DNA from: Streptomyces sp. V4I2
GTDB lineage: Bacteria > Actinomycetota > Actinomycetes > Streptomycetales > Streptomycetaceae
DNA: 64,000 nucleotides
Direction of reading: 5' to 3'
Assembly (NCBI RefSeq): GCF_030817655.1
Contig: NZ_JAUSZM010000003.1
Coordinates: forward strand, 7,812,001-7,876,000
The translations under genes were made by a program, and so were the position numbers. The notes beneath the pieces are model-generated. The model had not been told where the DNA came from. It saw nothing but the letters and a program-made list of their open reading frames with translations, and made no database searches. Shown here piece after piece: positions 7,847 through 16,616 of this stretch; within the stretch, counting starts at the first letter, position 1, and each line of letters starts with the position of its first letter.

Positions 7847-9769
7847 ATGGCACCCTCGTGGCGTGATCAAGAGAATCGAGTCCTCTGCTCGCCTGTGAGC
7901 GAGACACCCGGGATTGGACTGCCCGGACATCAGACAACGCTGTTCGGCCACGCGCTCCGACTGCATCGGCTGTCGCCGGACAAGCCCCTGCCACGCGAAG
8001 GCGAGCCGTATCCCGATGAGGAACGGCGCAGACGTGGACCTCGCCCGAAAGCGCCGCGCGACCGCAAGCTGGTGGGAGTCGATGTCGCCCGGATTCTCGA
8101 CGAGCACTTCGCCGATCCGGAGGCTGTGCCGAGTGCGCTGAACGACCGCTTCCATGACGTCTACGTACCGATCCACCACATCGAGCACATCGTCGCCGCC
8201 GACATGGCTGGGGAAGGCCGCGCACGGGAAGTCGGTCGGTGGCTGGTGCGGTACGCGACGGATACGTCCGCCGTCACGGTCGGGTTGGCCCTGCTCGCTG
8301 CCGTGGGCACGGTGGACGACATTCCACTGATCCAGGTCATCGGACTGCTCTCCTGTACCTTCGGCCCACTCGCAGCACGGGGCCTCGAGCGCTTGCCCGG
8401 CGGTGCGGATGCACTGATCTGGCTGGCGGAGCGGGTGACCGGCTGGGGCAGGGTTTACATCGTGGAGGCTCTGTGCCGGCTCGTGGACGGTGACCCGGTC
8501 GTCCGACCCTGGCTGTTGCGGAGGGCGGCCGACGGCGACTTCCGCAACGGCTACTTCGTGGGCCGGCTCGCGCGGGTGGCCGAACTCCACAAGGTTGTCG
8601 CGATGTTCGGGGACGACGCCGAGCTGGTTGACCACACGACCCGGCTTCTCCACGCGATGACGTACGGCGAAGGCATGGGCACCTCACTCCGTCGCTACCC
8701 GTACGCGGTGGTGGTCCTGGAGGCGCACGTCCGCGCACTCGGGGACCTTGAGCCGACGGTCGAGCGCTATTTCGCCGCGGCGACGATCGCCCAATACCTG
8801 ACCAATGAGACACCGATCGGCTCCGACGATCCTGGCTCCGAAGCGGGTTGGGACCGAGGCCGAGCTGCGTACCTCGCGCTGCTCGACAAGGAGGAGTGGT
8901 GTGCCACAGCGCGTGAAGGACTCGCTGCCGAGGATGGCCGGATCACGTGGCTGGTCGACTCTGTGGCCTCGGAGCTCAAGCTGAGAGCCTTCCAGCCCGA
9001 GAGCTCAGGAATGGCGCACGCCAGGAACAAGTGCTCTCCACCGGATCCTCGGCATCCTCTGGGTGTGAACCCACGGGCAGGGCGGGAGCGCCGATTCCCG
9101 GCGCCACCGCCCTGGACCTCGCTATGCGTGGCGCGCCCGCCCCATCGTTGCCGTGAACGTCGACGGGTCGTCCTCGAAGCCGTGGATGCCGGGATGGAAG
9201 TCCCAGGTACCGGACCCTTCGCGCACGAGTTCCGCGACCGTCGCCGCCGTTGCCCCCAGAATGTCGCCGAAGTTGTCCTCGGCCAGGACGGTGTAACCCT
9301 CACGGATACGGAGCGCCGGGTTGATCACACTGACGAAAGTGCGGTGCTCGGAGCGCTGTTGGATGATGACGCCGACGACCACGCGCGCGTAGCGCGCGTC
9401 CAGCCGGTCCAGCTCGACCGTCATGACCTCGTCCCAGCCGAAGCCCTTGCCATCCTTGCTGTCGCGGTTGAGGTAGATGGTTCCGTCGGGGGAGCGGCTG
9501 TCGAAGTGCACTACATACGCGGGATCCCCGTACGGATCGCTCGCCAGGTAGGTGGCGGCGACGACGTCCAGATCGGTGGGCGGCTGTCCCGCCGGACTCG
9601 GGTCCCACTTCAGGGCGATCTCGACCTTGCGGATGCCCTTCTTGAGGCCGTTCACCAGACTTCCCCTTCCCCCAGTGGTGCCGCCCGAACTGCCGGGCAG
9701 ACAAGGCAGATTGCCCATCCTGCCACGCGCGTCCGTGCACTTGGGGGCGAGCTCTCCGCCCGAGAGTGA
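7847..9769 (+). CDS. HEAT-repeat-like protein of unknown function with an anomalous 3' end
   Basis: The open frame is 640 codons, but only about the first 395 residues look like protein: alpha-helical, leucine-rich repeats with R-R-A-A-D-G-D-F-R-N and similar helix pairs, resembling HEAT/ARM-type scaffolds. I do not recognise a specific family. From about 9050 on the frame runs through the antisense strand of terD and becomes arginine/proline-rich with no protein character. The natural stop seems to be lost, through a small indel near 9000-9060 or a real read-through. ATG 7847 has no strong RBS, so the start is uncertain. Convergent and overlapping with terD. Confidence 0.5.
   Translation: MAPSWRDQENRVLCSPVSETPGIGLPGHQTTLFGHALRLHRLSPDKPLPREGEPYPDEERRRRGPRPKAPRDRKLVGVDVARILDEHFADPEAVPSALNDRFHDVYVPIHHIEHIVAADMAGEGRAREVGRWLVRYATDTSAVTVGLALLAAVGTVDDIPLIQVIGLLSCTFGPLAARGLERLPGGADALIWLAERVTGWGRVYIVEALCRLVDGDPVVRPWLLRRAADGDFRNGYFVGRLARVAELHKVVAMFGDDAELVDHTTRLLHAMTYGEGMGTSLRRYPYAVVVLEAHVRALGDLEPTVERYFAAATIAQYLTNETPIGSDDPGSEAGWDRGRAAYLALLDKEEWCATAREGLAAEDGRITWLVDSVASELKLRAFQPESSGMAHARNKCSPPDPRHPLGVNPRAGRERRFPAPPPWTSLCVARPPHRCRERRRVVLEAVDAGMEVPGTGPFAHEFRDRRRRCPQNVAEVVLGQDGVTLTDTERRVDHTDESAVLGALLDDDADDHARVARVQPVQLDRHDLVPAEALAILAVAVEVDGSVGGAAVEVHYIRGIPVRIARQVGGGDDVQIGGRLSRRTRVPLQGDLDLADALLEAVHQTSPSPSGAARTAGQTRQIAHPATRVRALGGELSARE
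9122..9655 (-). CDS. TerD-family (tellurium/stress) protein
   Basis: 177 residues of the TerD/CABP fold: V-x-I-A-L-K-W-D-P near the start, then D-L-D-V-V-A and a D-S-R-S-P-D-G-T-I segment with acidic calcium-ligand positions, and D-D-P-S-T-F-T-A-T at the C-terminus. Family members bind calcium and are linked to tellurite and stress responses; Streptomyces carry many paralogues. The GTG at 9653-9655 is chosen because GGGGAAG precedes it and the family fold begins there; the longer ATG opening at 9718 adds a low-complexity stretch. Its 3' end overlaps the read-through tail of the upstream convergent gene. Confidence 0.85.
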   Translation of the reverse strand: MNGLKKGIRKVEIALKWDPSPAGQPPTDLDVVAATYLASDPYGDPAYVVHFDSRSPDGTIYLNRDSKDGKGFGWDEVMTVELDRLDARYARVVVGVIIQQRSEHRTFVSVINPALRIREGYTVLAEDNFGDILGATAATVAELVREGSGTWDFHPGIHGFEDDPSTFTATMGRARHA

Positions 9770-9803
9770 CCGACGCCACGCTCCGTGGCCTTACGATGGC
9801 GCG

Positions 9804-10409
9804 GTGCTGGTCAAGTGGATTCGCTGCACCGTGGTGGACCGCCGCGGTTTCGAGCGGGGGCAGCGAAAGTGGGCGGGGCTTCTGGGGGAGCCGGGGTTTC
9901 GGGGGCAGGGTGGTGGCTGGAGCCGGGGTCGGCAGGGCGTGGCGCACATCTTTGCCTTCTGGGAGAGCCGTGCCTTCTACGACTCCTTCATGGCTCGCTC
10001 CCACGACCGCCTGGCGGCAGCACAGTCGGGCACCTTCAAGGACAGCCAGGTCAAACTGTTCGACTACCGTTTCGACGTGAAGACCGGCTTCGAACCGCGG
10101 TTCTCGGACGCCGACCTGGTACGGGTCGCCCACTGCCGCGTTCACGAGGAGCGAGCCGAGCACTTCACACTGATGCAGGAGAAGGTCTGGAACCCGGCGA
10201 TGGCCGGTTCCCCCGGCATGATCCGCGGACTGTTCGGAGAGGCGCCGGGAAACGAGTTCCTGGTGCTGTCGATGTGGCTGTCGGCCGCCGAACACGGCAA
10301 GTACCGCACCGAGCGCGTGGAGCGCCTGGCCCTGCGGGCCCAGATCGAGGCGGACGTAGTCGCCCTCACGGGCGACATCGTGCAGCTCGAACCGAGCTGG
10401 ACGGTATGA
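9804..10409 (+). CDS. YdbC/DUF4937-type monooxygenase-fold protein
   Basis: 201 residues with an N-terminal V-L-V-K-W-I-R-C-x-V and two dimeric alpha/beta-barrel-like halves, the second starting with A-H-C-R-V. This resembles the DUF4937 (YdbC) family, whose function is not established. The GTG at 9804 is chosen because TACGAT at about 9792-9797 stands seven bases upstream, an arrangement typical of leaderless Streptomyces genes; upstream in-frame ATGs fall inside the antisense terD region. Divergent from terD. Confidence 0.7.
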   Translation: MLVKWIRCTVVDRRGFERGQRKWAGLLGEPGFRGQGGGWSRGRQGVAHIFAFWESRAFYDSFMARSHDRLAAAQSGTFKDSQVKLFDYRFDVKTGFEPRFSDADLVRVAHCRVHEERAEHFTLMQEKVWNPAMAGSPGMIRGLFGEAPGNEFLVLSMWLSAAEHGKYRTERVERLALRAQIEADVVALTGDIVQLEPSWTV

Positions 10410-10527
10410 CGTCCGGACCTGTTACTCGTGCGTCTTACCGTGGCTCTTGGTGCCGGAAGATGTGACCTACGCTGTATGAAGGCCGTACGAGTGCTCGATC
10501 GGCCCTCAACCGATCTAGGGTTTTGGC

Positions 10528-11187
10528 ATGGCACGACCACGGCGCATCGTCCTTGTTCGACACGGCGAGTCAACGGGCAATGTTGATGACACCGTGTACG
10601 AGCGCGAACCCGACCACTCCCTGGGCCTCACCGGTCAGGGCTGGCAGCAGGCCGAGGAGACGGGCAAGCGGTTGCGCGAGGTGTTCGGCCGCGAGCGCGT
10701 CAGCGTGTACGTCTCCCCCTACCGCCGTACGCACGAGACCCTGCGTGCCTTTCATCTGGACCCCGAGCTCATACGCGTGCGCGAGGAGCCCCGGCTGCGT
10801 GAGCAGGACTGGGGAAACTGGCAGGACCGTGACGACGTCCGGCTCCAGAAGGCCTACCGGGACGCGTACGGACACTTCTTCTACCGCTTCGCCCAGGGCG
10901 AGTCCGGCGCCGACGTGTACGACCGGGTCGGCGGTTTCCTGGAGAGCCTGTACCGCAGCTTCGAGGCGCCCGACCATCCGCCGAACGTGTTGCTGGTCAC
11001 CCACGGCCTTGCCATGCGGTTGTTCTGCATGCGCTGGTTCCACTGGACGGTCGCGGAGTTCGAGTCGCTGGCGAATCCGGGGAACGCGGAGATGCGGATG
11101 CTCGTTCTCGGAGACGACGGCAAGTATGTGCTCGACCGGCCCTTCGAACGCTGGCGGGATCCGGAGCCGTACGGGATCACCGGATAG
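10528..11187 (+). CDS. Histidine phosphatase (phosphoglycerate mutase superfamily)
   Basis: 219 residues. The phosphohistidine motif L-V-R-H-G-E-S-T-G-N is near residue 9, the second arginine lies in S-P-Y-R-R-T, and the second histidine in L-V-T-H-G-L-A-M. These are the catalytic residues of the superfamily. Substrate cannot be told from sequence. TAGGGT at 10515-10520 seven bases before the ATG suggests a leaderless transcript; an inverted repeat GATCGG/CCGATC (10497-10502, 10510-10515) touches this -10 and could be an operator. An ADP-ribosylglycohydrolase starts 12 bp after its stop, probably cotranscribed. Confidence 0.9.
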   Translation: MARPRRIVLVRHGESTGNVDDTVYEREPDHSLGLTGQGWQQAEETGKRLREVFGRERVSVYVSPYRRTHETLRAFHLDPELIRVREEPRLREQDWGNWQDRDDVRLQKAYRDAYGHFFYRFAQGESGADVYDRVGGFLESLYRSFEAPDHPPNVLLVTHGLAMRLFCMRWFHWTVAEFESLANPGNAEMRMLVLGDDGKYVLDRPFERWRDPEPYGITG

Positions 11188-11199
11188 AGTGGCAGGGCG

Positions 11200-12105
11200 A
11201 TGACCGCTGATTCCTCTCCCGACGGGCGCCTGGACCGCGCCCTGGCCAGCCTGCGCGGACTGGCCGTGGGGGACGCGCTGGGCTCACAGTTCTTCGTGCC
11301 GGTGAACTACCCGCTGCTGAAGCACCGCGAGCTGCCGCCCGGCCCCTGGCAGTGGACGGACGACACGGAGATGACCTGCTCCGTGGTCGCGGTCCTGGCC
11401 GCCCACCACCGCATCGACCAGGACGCCCTAGCCCGCTCCTTCGCTGACCATCACGACTTCGACCGTGGCTACGGCCCCGCGGTCAACCGCCTGCTGCGCC
11501 TGGTCCGGGAAGGCGGTGACTGGCGAGAGCTCGCCGCCCAGCTCTTCAACGGCCAGGGGTCCTGGGGCAACGGTGCCGCGATGCGGATCGCGCCCCTGGG
11601 CGCCTGGTACGCGGACGACCCGGAGCAGGCGACCCACCAGGCCGAGATCTCCTCGTACCCCACCCACCAGCACCGTGAGGCCGTGGTCGGCGCCATGGCC
11701 GTCGCCGCGGCCGCCGCGCTGGCCGCCGCTCCCGGCGGGCCGCCCAGCCCGGAGGCGCTTCTCGACGGAGTCGTCGCGCTCGTTCCGAAAAGCGCTGTCG
11801 GCGCGGGCCTGCGGCGCGCCCGGGACATGCTCGACTACGCGGATGCAGGCACCGTCGCGGCCGTGCTGGGCTGCGGCCGGCGTACGACGGCCCACGACAC
11901 CGTGCCTTTCGCGCTCTGGTCGGCCGCCAGGGGGCTGGGGGACTATGAGCAGGCGTTCTGGACGACTGCGCAGGTCGGCGGTGACGTGGATACGACCTGC
12001 GCCATCGTGGGTGGGGTGATCGCCTCCGGCAAGGTGGGGACGCCACCGGCCGCGTGGGTGGAGCAGACGGAGGCTTTGCCCGACTGGGTGCCGACCTCCG
12101 TCTGA
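11200..12105 (+). CDS. ADP-ribosylglycohydrolase family protein (DraG-like)
   Basis: 301 residues with the all-alpha DraG/ARH fold: G-L-A-V-G-D-A-L-G near residue 20, the metal-binding W-T-D-D-T-E-M motif near 50, G-N-G-A-A-M-R at about 125, and the closing G-G-D-V-D-T-T metal motif at about 266. The family removes ADP-ribose from proteins or small molecules using two magnesium ions. All metal-ligand motifs are intact, so it is probably active. Start 12 bp after the phosphatase stop with a modest GGCAGGG RBS. Confidence 0.9.
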   Translation: MTADSSPDGRLDRALASLRGLAVGDALGSQFFVPVNYPLLKHRELPPGPWQWTDDTEMTCSVVAVLAAHHRIDQDALARSFADHHDFDRGYGPAVNRLLRLVREGGDWRELAAQLFNGQGSWGNGAAMRIAPLGAWYADDPEQATHQAEISSYPTHQHREAVVGAMAVAAAAALAAAPGGPPSPEALLDGVVALVPKSAVGAGLRRARDMLDYADAGTVAAVLGCGRRTTAHDTVPFALWSAARGLGDYEQAFWTTAQVGGDVDTTCAIVGGVIASGKVGTPPAAWVEQTEALPDWVPTSV

Positions 12106-12381
12106 CGGGACCTGCCGCGCAGCTGACGGGACCTGCCGAGGTGGTTCTGCCGCGGTCGTTGTCCGTCGACGAGGGCGCGGCCTGCGGTTCGATCGGAAAC
12201 TCTCTGTGCGCGTCGGGAACTCTGTGTGACCACTGGGGCGTTCTCGCAGTATCCGCTGTGTGATGAATGGGTTCGCACAGGCAGGTGGCATACGAGGGCC
12301 GCAGGGGGTGGGTTGTGCATTACGTAGGAGGTTCGCTGACGCTGCTGGGCGTGCTGGCCGTGCTGGCCCGAGCGTGCGTCG

Positions 12382-12439
12382 TGCGAATGGCCGGACCGCC
12401 GTCGCCGTCCGTCTCCCGAACCGCGGCCGGCCATTCGCA
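12382..12439 (+). repeat. Long-looped inverted repeat in the 12106-12461 gap
   Basis: Perfect 13-bp arms TGCGAATGGCCGG (12382-12394) and its complement (12427-12439) enclose 32 bases, just before the 3' end of the convergent MFS gene; a terminator is likely. The remaining gap shows only a short direct repeat of TGACGGGACCTGCCG near 12105-12135 and no convincing gene. Confidence 0.45.
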
Positions 12440-12461
12440 GCGTTGTACGGGGCCTGTCGGC

Positions 12462-14009
12462 TCAGCCGATGCCCGGACCCGCGGTGCCGGCGAGGGCATC
12501 CAGGTCGCTCTTTCGGACTCTGATCACCAACCAGGCGGTGACCAGAGCGAGTACGGCCATTGCCGCGGCCGCGATGAAGCCTGTCGAGATGCCCTGAGCG
12601 AGCACCTCGTGCCCCCAAGGGGCGGGCAGCTGATGCGTCTGACCGAACTCGGCCTTCTGCTCCGCCGAACCCTCGGCGAGGAACTTCGGCAGTTGCTTCT
12701 CCGCCTCGTCCTTGCTGGCCGAGCCGAACACCGTCGTCAGGATGGACAGGCCGAGCGAACCGCCCACCTGCTGCGTGGCGTTGAGCAGTCCGGATGCCGC
12801 GCCCGCCTCGTGCTGGGCGACACCGGAGACCGCGGTGAGCGTGAGCGTCACGAAGTTCAGACCCATGCCGAAGCCGAACACCAGCATCGGCCCGAGCACA
12901 CCGCCGACGTAAGAGCTGTCGGAGCTGATGAGGGCCTGCCAGCCCAGCCCGATCGTCGCGAGCGCCGAGCCCACGATCATGAACGGCTTGGGCCCGAGCA
13001 CCGGAAGGAACCGTTGGGACAGGCCGGCCCCCAGTGCGATCACGACCGTCACGGGCAGGAAGGCGAGACCCGCCTGGATCGGGGTGTAACCCAGCACGTT
13101 CTGCACGAAGAGCACGATGTAGAAGAACATGCCGAACATCGCCGCGGCGAGGCTCAGCATGATCACGTACGTCCCCGAGCGATTCCGGTCGGCGAACATC
13201 CTGAGCGGCGTTATCGGTTCCTTGGCACGGGACTCGATGAACGCGAAGGCCAGCAGCAGGACCACGGCGGCGCCGAAGGAGCCGATGGTCAGGCCGTCCC
13301 GCCATCCCTCGTCCGCTGCGCGGATGAAGCCGTAGACGAGCAGGGCCATGCCTGCCGTCGAGGTGAGTGCGCCCGCGACGTCGAAGCGCCCGGTGTGCCG
13401 TTCGGAATCGCTGATGTACAGCGGTGTGAGTACGGCGATCAGCACGCCGATGGGTACGTTCACGAAGAGCACCCACCGCCAGTCGAGCCACTCCGTGAGC
13501 ATGCCGCCCGCGAGCAGGCCGATGGCACCGCCGCCCGCGGAGACCGCGGCGAAGACGCCGAAGGCCCGGTTCCGTTCCGGCCCTTCGGGAAATGTCGTGG
13601 TGATGAGAGCCAAAGAGGTGGGCGACGCGATCGCGCCTCCCACTCCCTGCAGGACTCGTGCGGCCAGCAACTGCCAGGGCTCCTGCGCAAGGCCGCCGAG
13701 CAGCGAGGCGAGGGTGAACAGCAGGATCCCGGCCATGAAGACCCGGCGGCGGCCGAGGATGTCGCCGGCCCGGCCGCCGAGGAGCAGCAGGCCGCCGAAG
13801 GTGAGCGTGTAGGAACTGACGACCCAGGTGAGGTCGGTCGTACTGAACTTGAGCGCGTCTTGAATGTGCGGGAGCGCGATATTCACAATCGTCGCGTCGA
13901 GTACCACCATGAGTTGGCAGGCCGCGATGACGGTGAGGGCGATGCCGGGATGTCCCTCCCGGCGGGCCGCACCTGGTTTCTGGTCCTGAGTCAACTGAGA
14001 GGTTGTCAC
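12462..14009 (-). CDS. DHA2-family drug:H+ antiporter (EmrB/QacA type, 14 membrane segments)
   Basis: 515 residues of major facilitator superfamily. Motif C-like G-x-x-x-G-P-x-x-G glycines, the D-A-T-I-V-N-I-A-L-P motif in TM1 and L-G-G-R-A-G-D-x-L-G-R-R in loop 2-3 mark the DHA2 drug-efflux group; hydrophobic segments fit 14 TM helices. It likely exports a toxic compound or the cell's own metabolite. Two matched operators and a divergent TetR gene (14197) indicate substrate-induced expression. Substrate unknown. Confidence 0.93.
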   Translation of the reverse strand: MTTSQLTQDQKPGAARREGHPGIALTVIAACQLMVVLDATIVNIALPHIQDALKFSTTDLTWVVSSYTLTFGGLLLLGGRAGDILGRRRVFMAGILLFTLASLLGGLAQEPWQLLAARVLQGVGGAIASPTSLALITTTFPEGPERNRAFGVFAAVSAGGGAIGLLAGGMLTEWLDWRWVLFVNVPIGVLIAVLTPLYISDSERHTGRFDVAGALTSTAGMALLVYGFIRAADEGWRDGLTIGSFGAAVVLLLAFAFIESRAKEPITPLRMFADRNRSGTYVIMLSLAAAMFGMFFYIVLFVQNVLGYTPIQAGLAFLPVTVVIALGAGLSQRFLPVLGPKPFMIVGSALATIGLGWQALISSDSSYVGGVLGPMLVFGFGMGLNFVTLTLTAVSGVAQHEAGAASGLLNATQQVGGSLGLSILTTVFGSASKDEAEKQLPKFLAEGSAEQKAEFGQTHQLPAPWGHEVLAQGISTGFIAAAAMAVLALVTAWLVIRVRKSDLDALAGTAGPGIG

Positions 14010-14032
14010 TATGGGTCCCCCACAAGTGCCCT

Positions 14033-14100
14033 AGTGAACGATGGCGTTCACTGTTGCGTCAACGGTAGTGAGTCCCAAGTAGTGAACGCAAGCGTTCACT
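14033..14100. promoter_or_regulatory. Two 20-bp palindromic operators for the TetR regulator
   Basis: AGTGAACGATGGCGTTCACT (14033-14052) and AGTGAACGCAAGCGTTCACT (14081-14100) share AGTGAACG-N4-CGTTCACT. They sit in the divergent promoter between the efflux gene and the TetR gene, so both genes are probably repressed from here. Confidence 0.85.
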
Positions 14101-14196
14101 CAGCTTGTTGTCGTGCGGCACGTCCCCCGTTGTTGCCGCGCGGCGTTCCCCCTGCTCCCGGAATTTCCACTTCCCCTGTCTGTTGGAGAAGCTCAG

Positions 14197-14820
14197 ATGG
14201 TTACCTCGCGCTGGACGGCCGCCCCCGCTCAGACGGTCTCCCTGCGCCGGCGCGGCGCCGTACTCGAACGCGCGATCCTCGATGCCGCTCTGGATCAGCT
14301 CAGTACGGTCGGCTGGAAAGGCCTCACGATGGAAGGCGTCGCCGCCGGCGCCCAGACCGGGAAGGCTGCGGTTTATCGTCGCTGGCCGTCCAAGGAGGAC
14401 CTCGTCGCGGACGCGCTCCGGGCCGGGCTGCCGCCTTTTGAGGAGGCACCCGATCTGGGCAGCGTGCGCGAGGACCTGCTCACCCTGTGCCGGCGGGCGC
14501 GGGATGCGATGTTCTCGCGTCCCGGCTTCGCGCTCAGCGCGGTGATTCACGAGTGCGACCCTGCCCAGGCGGCACGCTTCCACGGCGTGATCTTCGGAGG
14601 AGTCGTGGAGCCGACCCTCAGGCTGCTACGCCAGATCATTACCCGTGGCATAGAGCGTAAAGAGGTGCGGGACGATGCGGCCAACGGCTACGTATTCGAT
14701 GTCATCCCGGCGATGCTGATGTACCGATCCAAGATGTGCGCAAGTGAATGGAATGATCGGGATCTCGAAGAGATGATCGACCAGTTGATGCTCCCGCTGT
14801 TGCGGCCGACCGGCGGATGA
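14197..14820 (+). CDS. TetR-family repressor of the divergent efflux pump
   Basis: 207 residues. The N-terminal helix-turn-helix spans about 25-70 with the typical T-M-E-G-V-A-A-x-A-x-x-x-K-A-A-V-Y-R-R-W-x-S-K pattern; the C-terminal ligand domain is of the TetR_C type. ATG 14197 follows GGAGAAG. Divergent from the DHA2 pump with two identical-half palindromes between them, so it likely represses both genes and is released by the pump substrate. Confidence 0.9.
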   Translation: MVTSRWTAAPAQTVSLRRRGAVLERAILDAALDQLSTVGWKGLTMEGVAAGAQTGKAAVYRRWPSKEDLVADALRAGLPPFEEAPDLGSVREDLLTLCRRARDAMFSRPGFALSAVIHECDPAQAARFHGVIFGGVVEPTLRLLRQIITRGIERKEVRDDAANGYVFDVIPAMLMYRSKMCASEWNDRDLEEMIDQLMLPLLRPTGG

Positions 14821-14901
14821 CCGGGGTTCGCGGTGCCCGTGAAGCCGTTCGGGGAACCGGGGTGTCGGAGGGTGATCCGGTCGGCGTACGCTAAGGGCGC
14901 C

Positions 14902-15603
14902 ATGCCGTACGAACCGCCTACTCACACCGTCGAGCGCTCCCTCCGCGCCACGACCGGAGCGAAGATCATTGCCGGTGTCGACGAGGTGGGGCGCGGCGCG
15001 TGGGCCGGTCCCGTCACCGTCTGCGCGGCGATCACCGGACTGCGCCGGCCCCCCGAAGGTCTCACCGACTCCAAGCTCCTCAGCATCAAGCGGCGCACGC
15101 AGCTCGCCCACGTGCTGCGGGACTGGGTCACGTCCTACGCCCTGGGACATGCCTCACCGGAGGAGATCGACCAGATGGGCATGACGGCCGCTCTGCGGCT
15201 CGCGGCGGTGCGCGCCCTGGATGCACTGCCGATCCGTCCCGATGCGGTGATCCTCGACGGGAAGCACAACTACCTCGGGACGCCCTGGAAGGTCCGTACT
15301 GTGATCAAGGGTGACCAGTCGTGCGTGGCCGTGGCAGCGGCCTCCGTGATCGCCAAGGTTCAGCGCGACAAAATGATGGCCGAACTGGGCATCGACCATG
15401 CAGACTTCGATTTTGCGGCCAACGCCGGGTATCCGTCGCCCGTGCACAAGGCCGCACTGCAGGAGCGGGGCCCCACCCCGTACCACCGGTTGTCGTGGGC
15501 GTATCTTGATGCGCTGCCCCAGTGGCGGCACCTCAAGAAGGTCCGCAGCTGGGCGGATGGAAGCGTTCCGGAGATCGAGGGGCAGCTCGGCTTCGATTTC
15601 TGA
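14902..15603 (+). CDS. rnhB: Ribonuclease HII
   Basis: 233 residues. Removes RNA from RNA:DNA hybrids and single ribonucleotides from DNA. The signature G-V-D-E-V-G-R-G carries the first Asp and Glu, the third acidic residue is in V-I-L-D-G-K, and the fourth lies in the C-terminal part of the fold (I-D-H-A-D); G-Y-P-S-P-V-H-K is the typical type 2 end motif. ATG 14902 is seven bases from TACGCT, so leaderless translation is likely; an upstream in-frame opening at 14833 is not needed. It is the only gene between the TetR gene and a hypothetical. Confidence 0.95.
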   Translation: MPYEPPTHTVERSLRATTGAKIIAGVDEVGRGAWAGPVTVCAAITGLRRPPEGLTDSKLLSIKRRTQLAHVLRDWVTSYALGHASPEEIDQMGMTAALRLAAVRALDALPIRPDAVILDGKHNYLGTPWKVRTVIKGDQSCVAVAAASVIAKVQRDKMMAELGIDHADFDFAANAGYPSPVHKAALQERGPTPYHRLSWAYLDALPQWRHLKKVRSWADGSVPEIEGQLGFDF

Positions 15604-15671
15604 CGGTTCCGCTCGCACTCATGTGCCACCCGCTGGCGCGAGCCGTACCAACGTTTGATAAATATCAGCTC

Positions 15672-16313
15672 ATGCCTCTCATTCCCGAGGAGCCTCAGAT
15701 TCACGAGAGTGCCCAGGGTCCCCGCGCCACTCCGGCCAGCGGCCGCAACGCGCCGACCCCTCGTCCTGTACCCGGCCCCCGCCCCGCGGCTCACCCGCGC
15801 CCCGGTCGCCCAGGCCCGCTGAGGCCCGCGCCGCCGGTGCAACGTACGCCGCGCGACGTGGCCGTGGCCAAGCCCGGACCGTCGGGCCCTGCCGCCCCTG
15901 CCGCCGCCGCTCCGGCCGCGGTGACCCCGCAGATCCAGCTGATCCCGGCCTCCGCCGAGGGTGCGCTCGATGCTGCCGAAGAAGCCGTCGACCTGCTGCT
16001 GGACTCGGGTCGCGCCCCCGGCGACGTGCTGGTGATCACCACCGGCGAACAGCACCCGTGGGCCGTCCATGAGCTGTCCTTCGGTGAAGCGTCGTACTGG
16101 GCGCAGCACGACGCTGCCGACGACGTCTTCTACACGGACGCCGCCATGGCTTCCCGCGCCGCTGCCCGTCCTGTGGTTGTGGTCGCCGTCAATGGCGGCC
16201 CCGACTCGGCCGCCGCCGAGGTCCTACCGCTCGCTCACGCCCGGGCCGGTGCCCTGCTGATCGTTTGCGGCGACCCGCAGCAGATCAACTCGGTGTTGGG
16301 TACTGGCGTCTGA
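15672..16313 (+). CDS. Conserved hypothetical protein with proline-rich N-terminus
   Basis: 213 residues. The first ~95 are rich in Pro, Ala and Arg and probably disordered; the last ~115 form an alpha/beta domain with A-E-E-A-V-D-L-L-L-D-S-G, V-L-V-I-T-T-G-E and a terminal G-D-P-Q-Q motif, which recalls the end of a helicase/nucleotide-binding domain but lacks a P-loop. No function can be assigned. The ATG at 15672 follows the -10-like GATAAAT, again suggesting a leaderless mRNA. From 16314 to 16616 no gene or clear signal is seen. Confidence 0.65.
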   Translation: MPLIPEEPQIHESAQGPRATPASGRNAPTPRPVPGPRPAAHPRPGRPGPLRPAPPVQRTPRDVAVAKPGPSGPAAPAAAAPAAVTPQIQLIPASAEGALDAAEEAVDLLLDSGRAPGDVLVITTGEQHPWAVHELSFGEASYWAQHDAADDVFYTDAAMASRAAARPVVVVAVNGGPDSAAAEVLPLAHARAGALLIVCGDPQQINSVLGTGV

Positions 16314-16616
16314 GTCGCGTCCGGTACGTCCGGGGCACGCTGGGGTGACGAAGGGTGCCGTCCAGGCGGCACCTGCACCTCGGTCGTTTCTGTGTGCCTG
16401 CAAACCCGGGCGGGGTGGCATCCAGGTGCGGGTGCCGCGCCTTGTTCTGGGCGGTTGCGGGCCGGGTCATGCTGTGGCTGTCCGTCGTGCCGGCGGGGTG
16501 TTCCCCGTACCGGTGCTCGGAGTTGTCGTACGGACTCGACTGTGTGCCGTGAATGCGCACCACGGCCTACGAGTACGGCATCAGCGCGCGGCCCGCGGGT
16601 ACAACGCTCGGACGTG

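Noticed and set aside
12267..14441. 724-codon plus-strand frame across the MFS gene
   Set aside because: It is the antisense of the efflux gene; only the first 60 codons before 12462 look faintly protein-like and are not supported.
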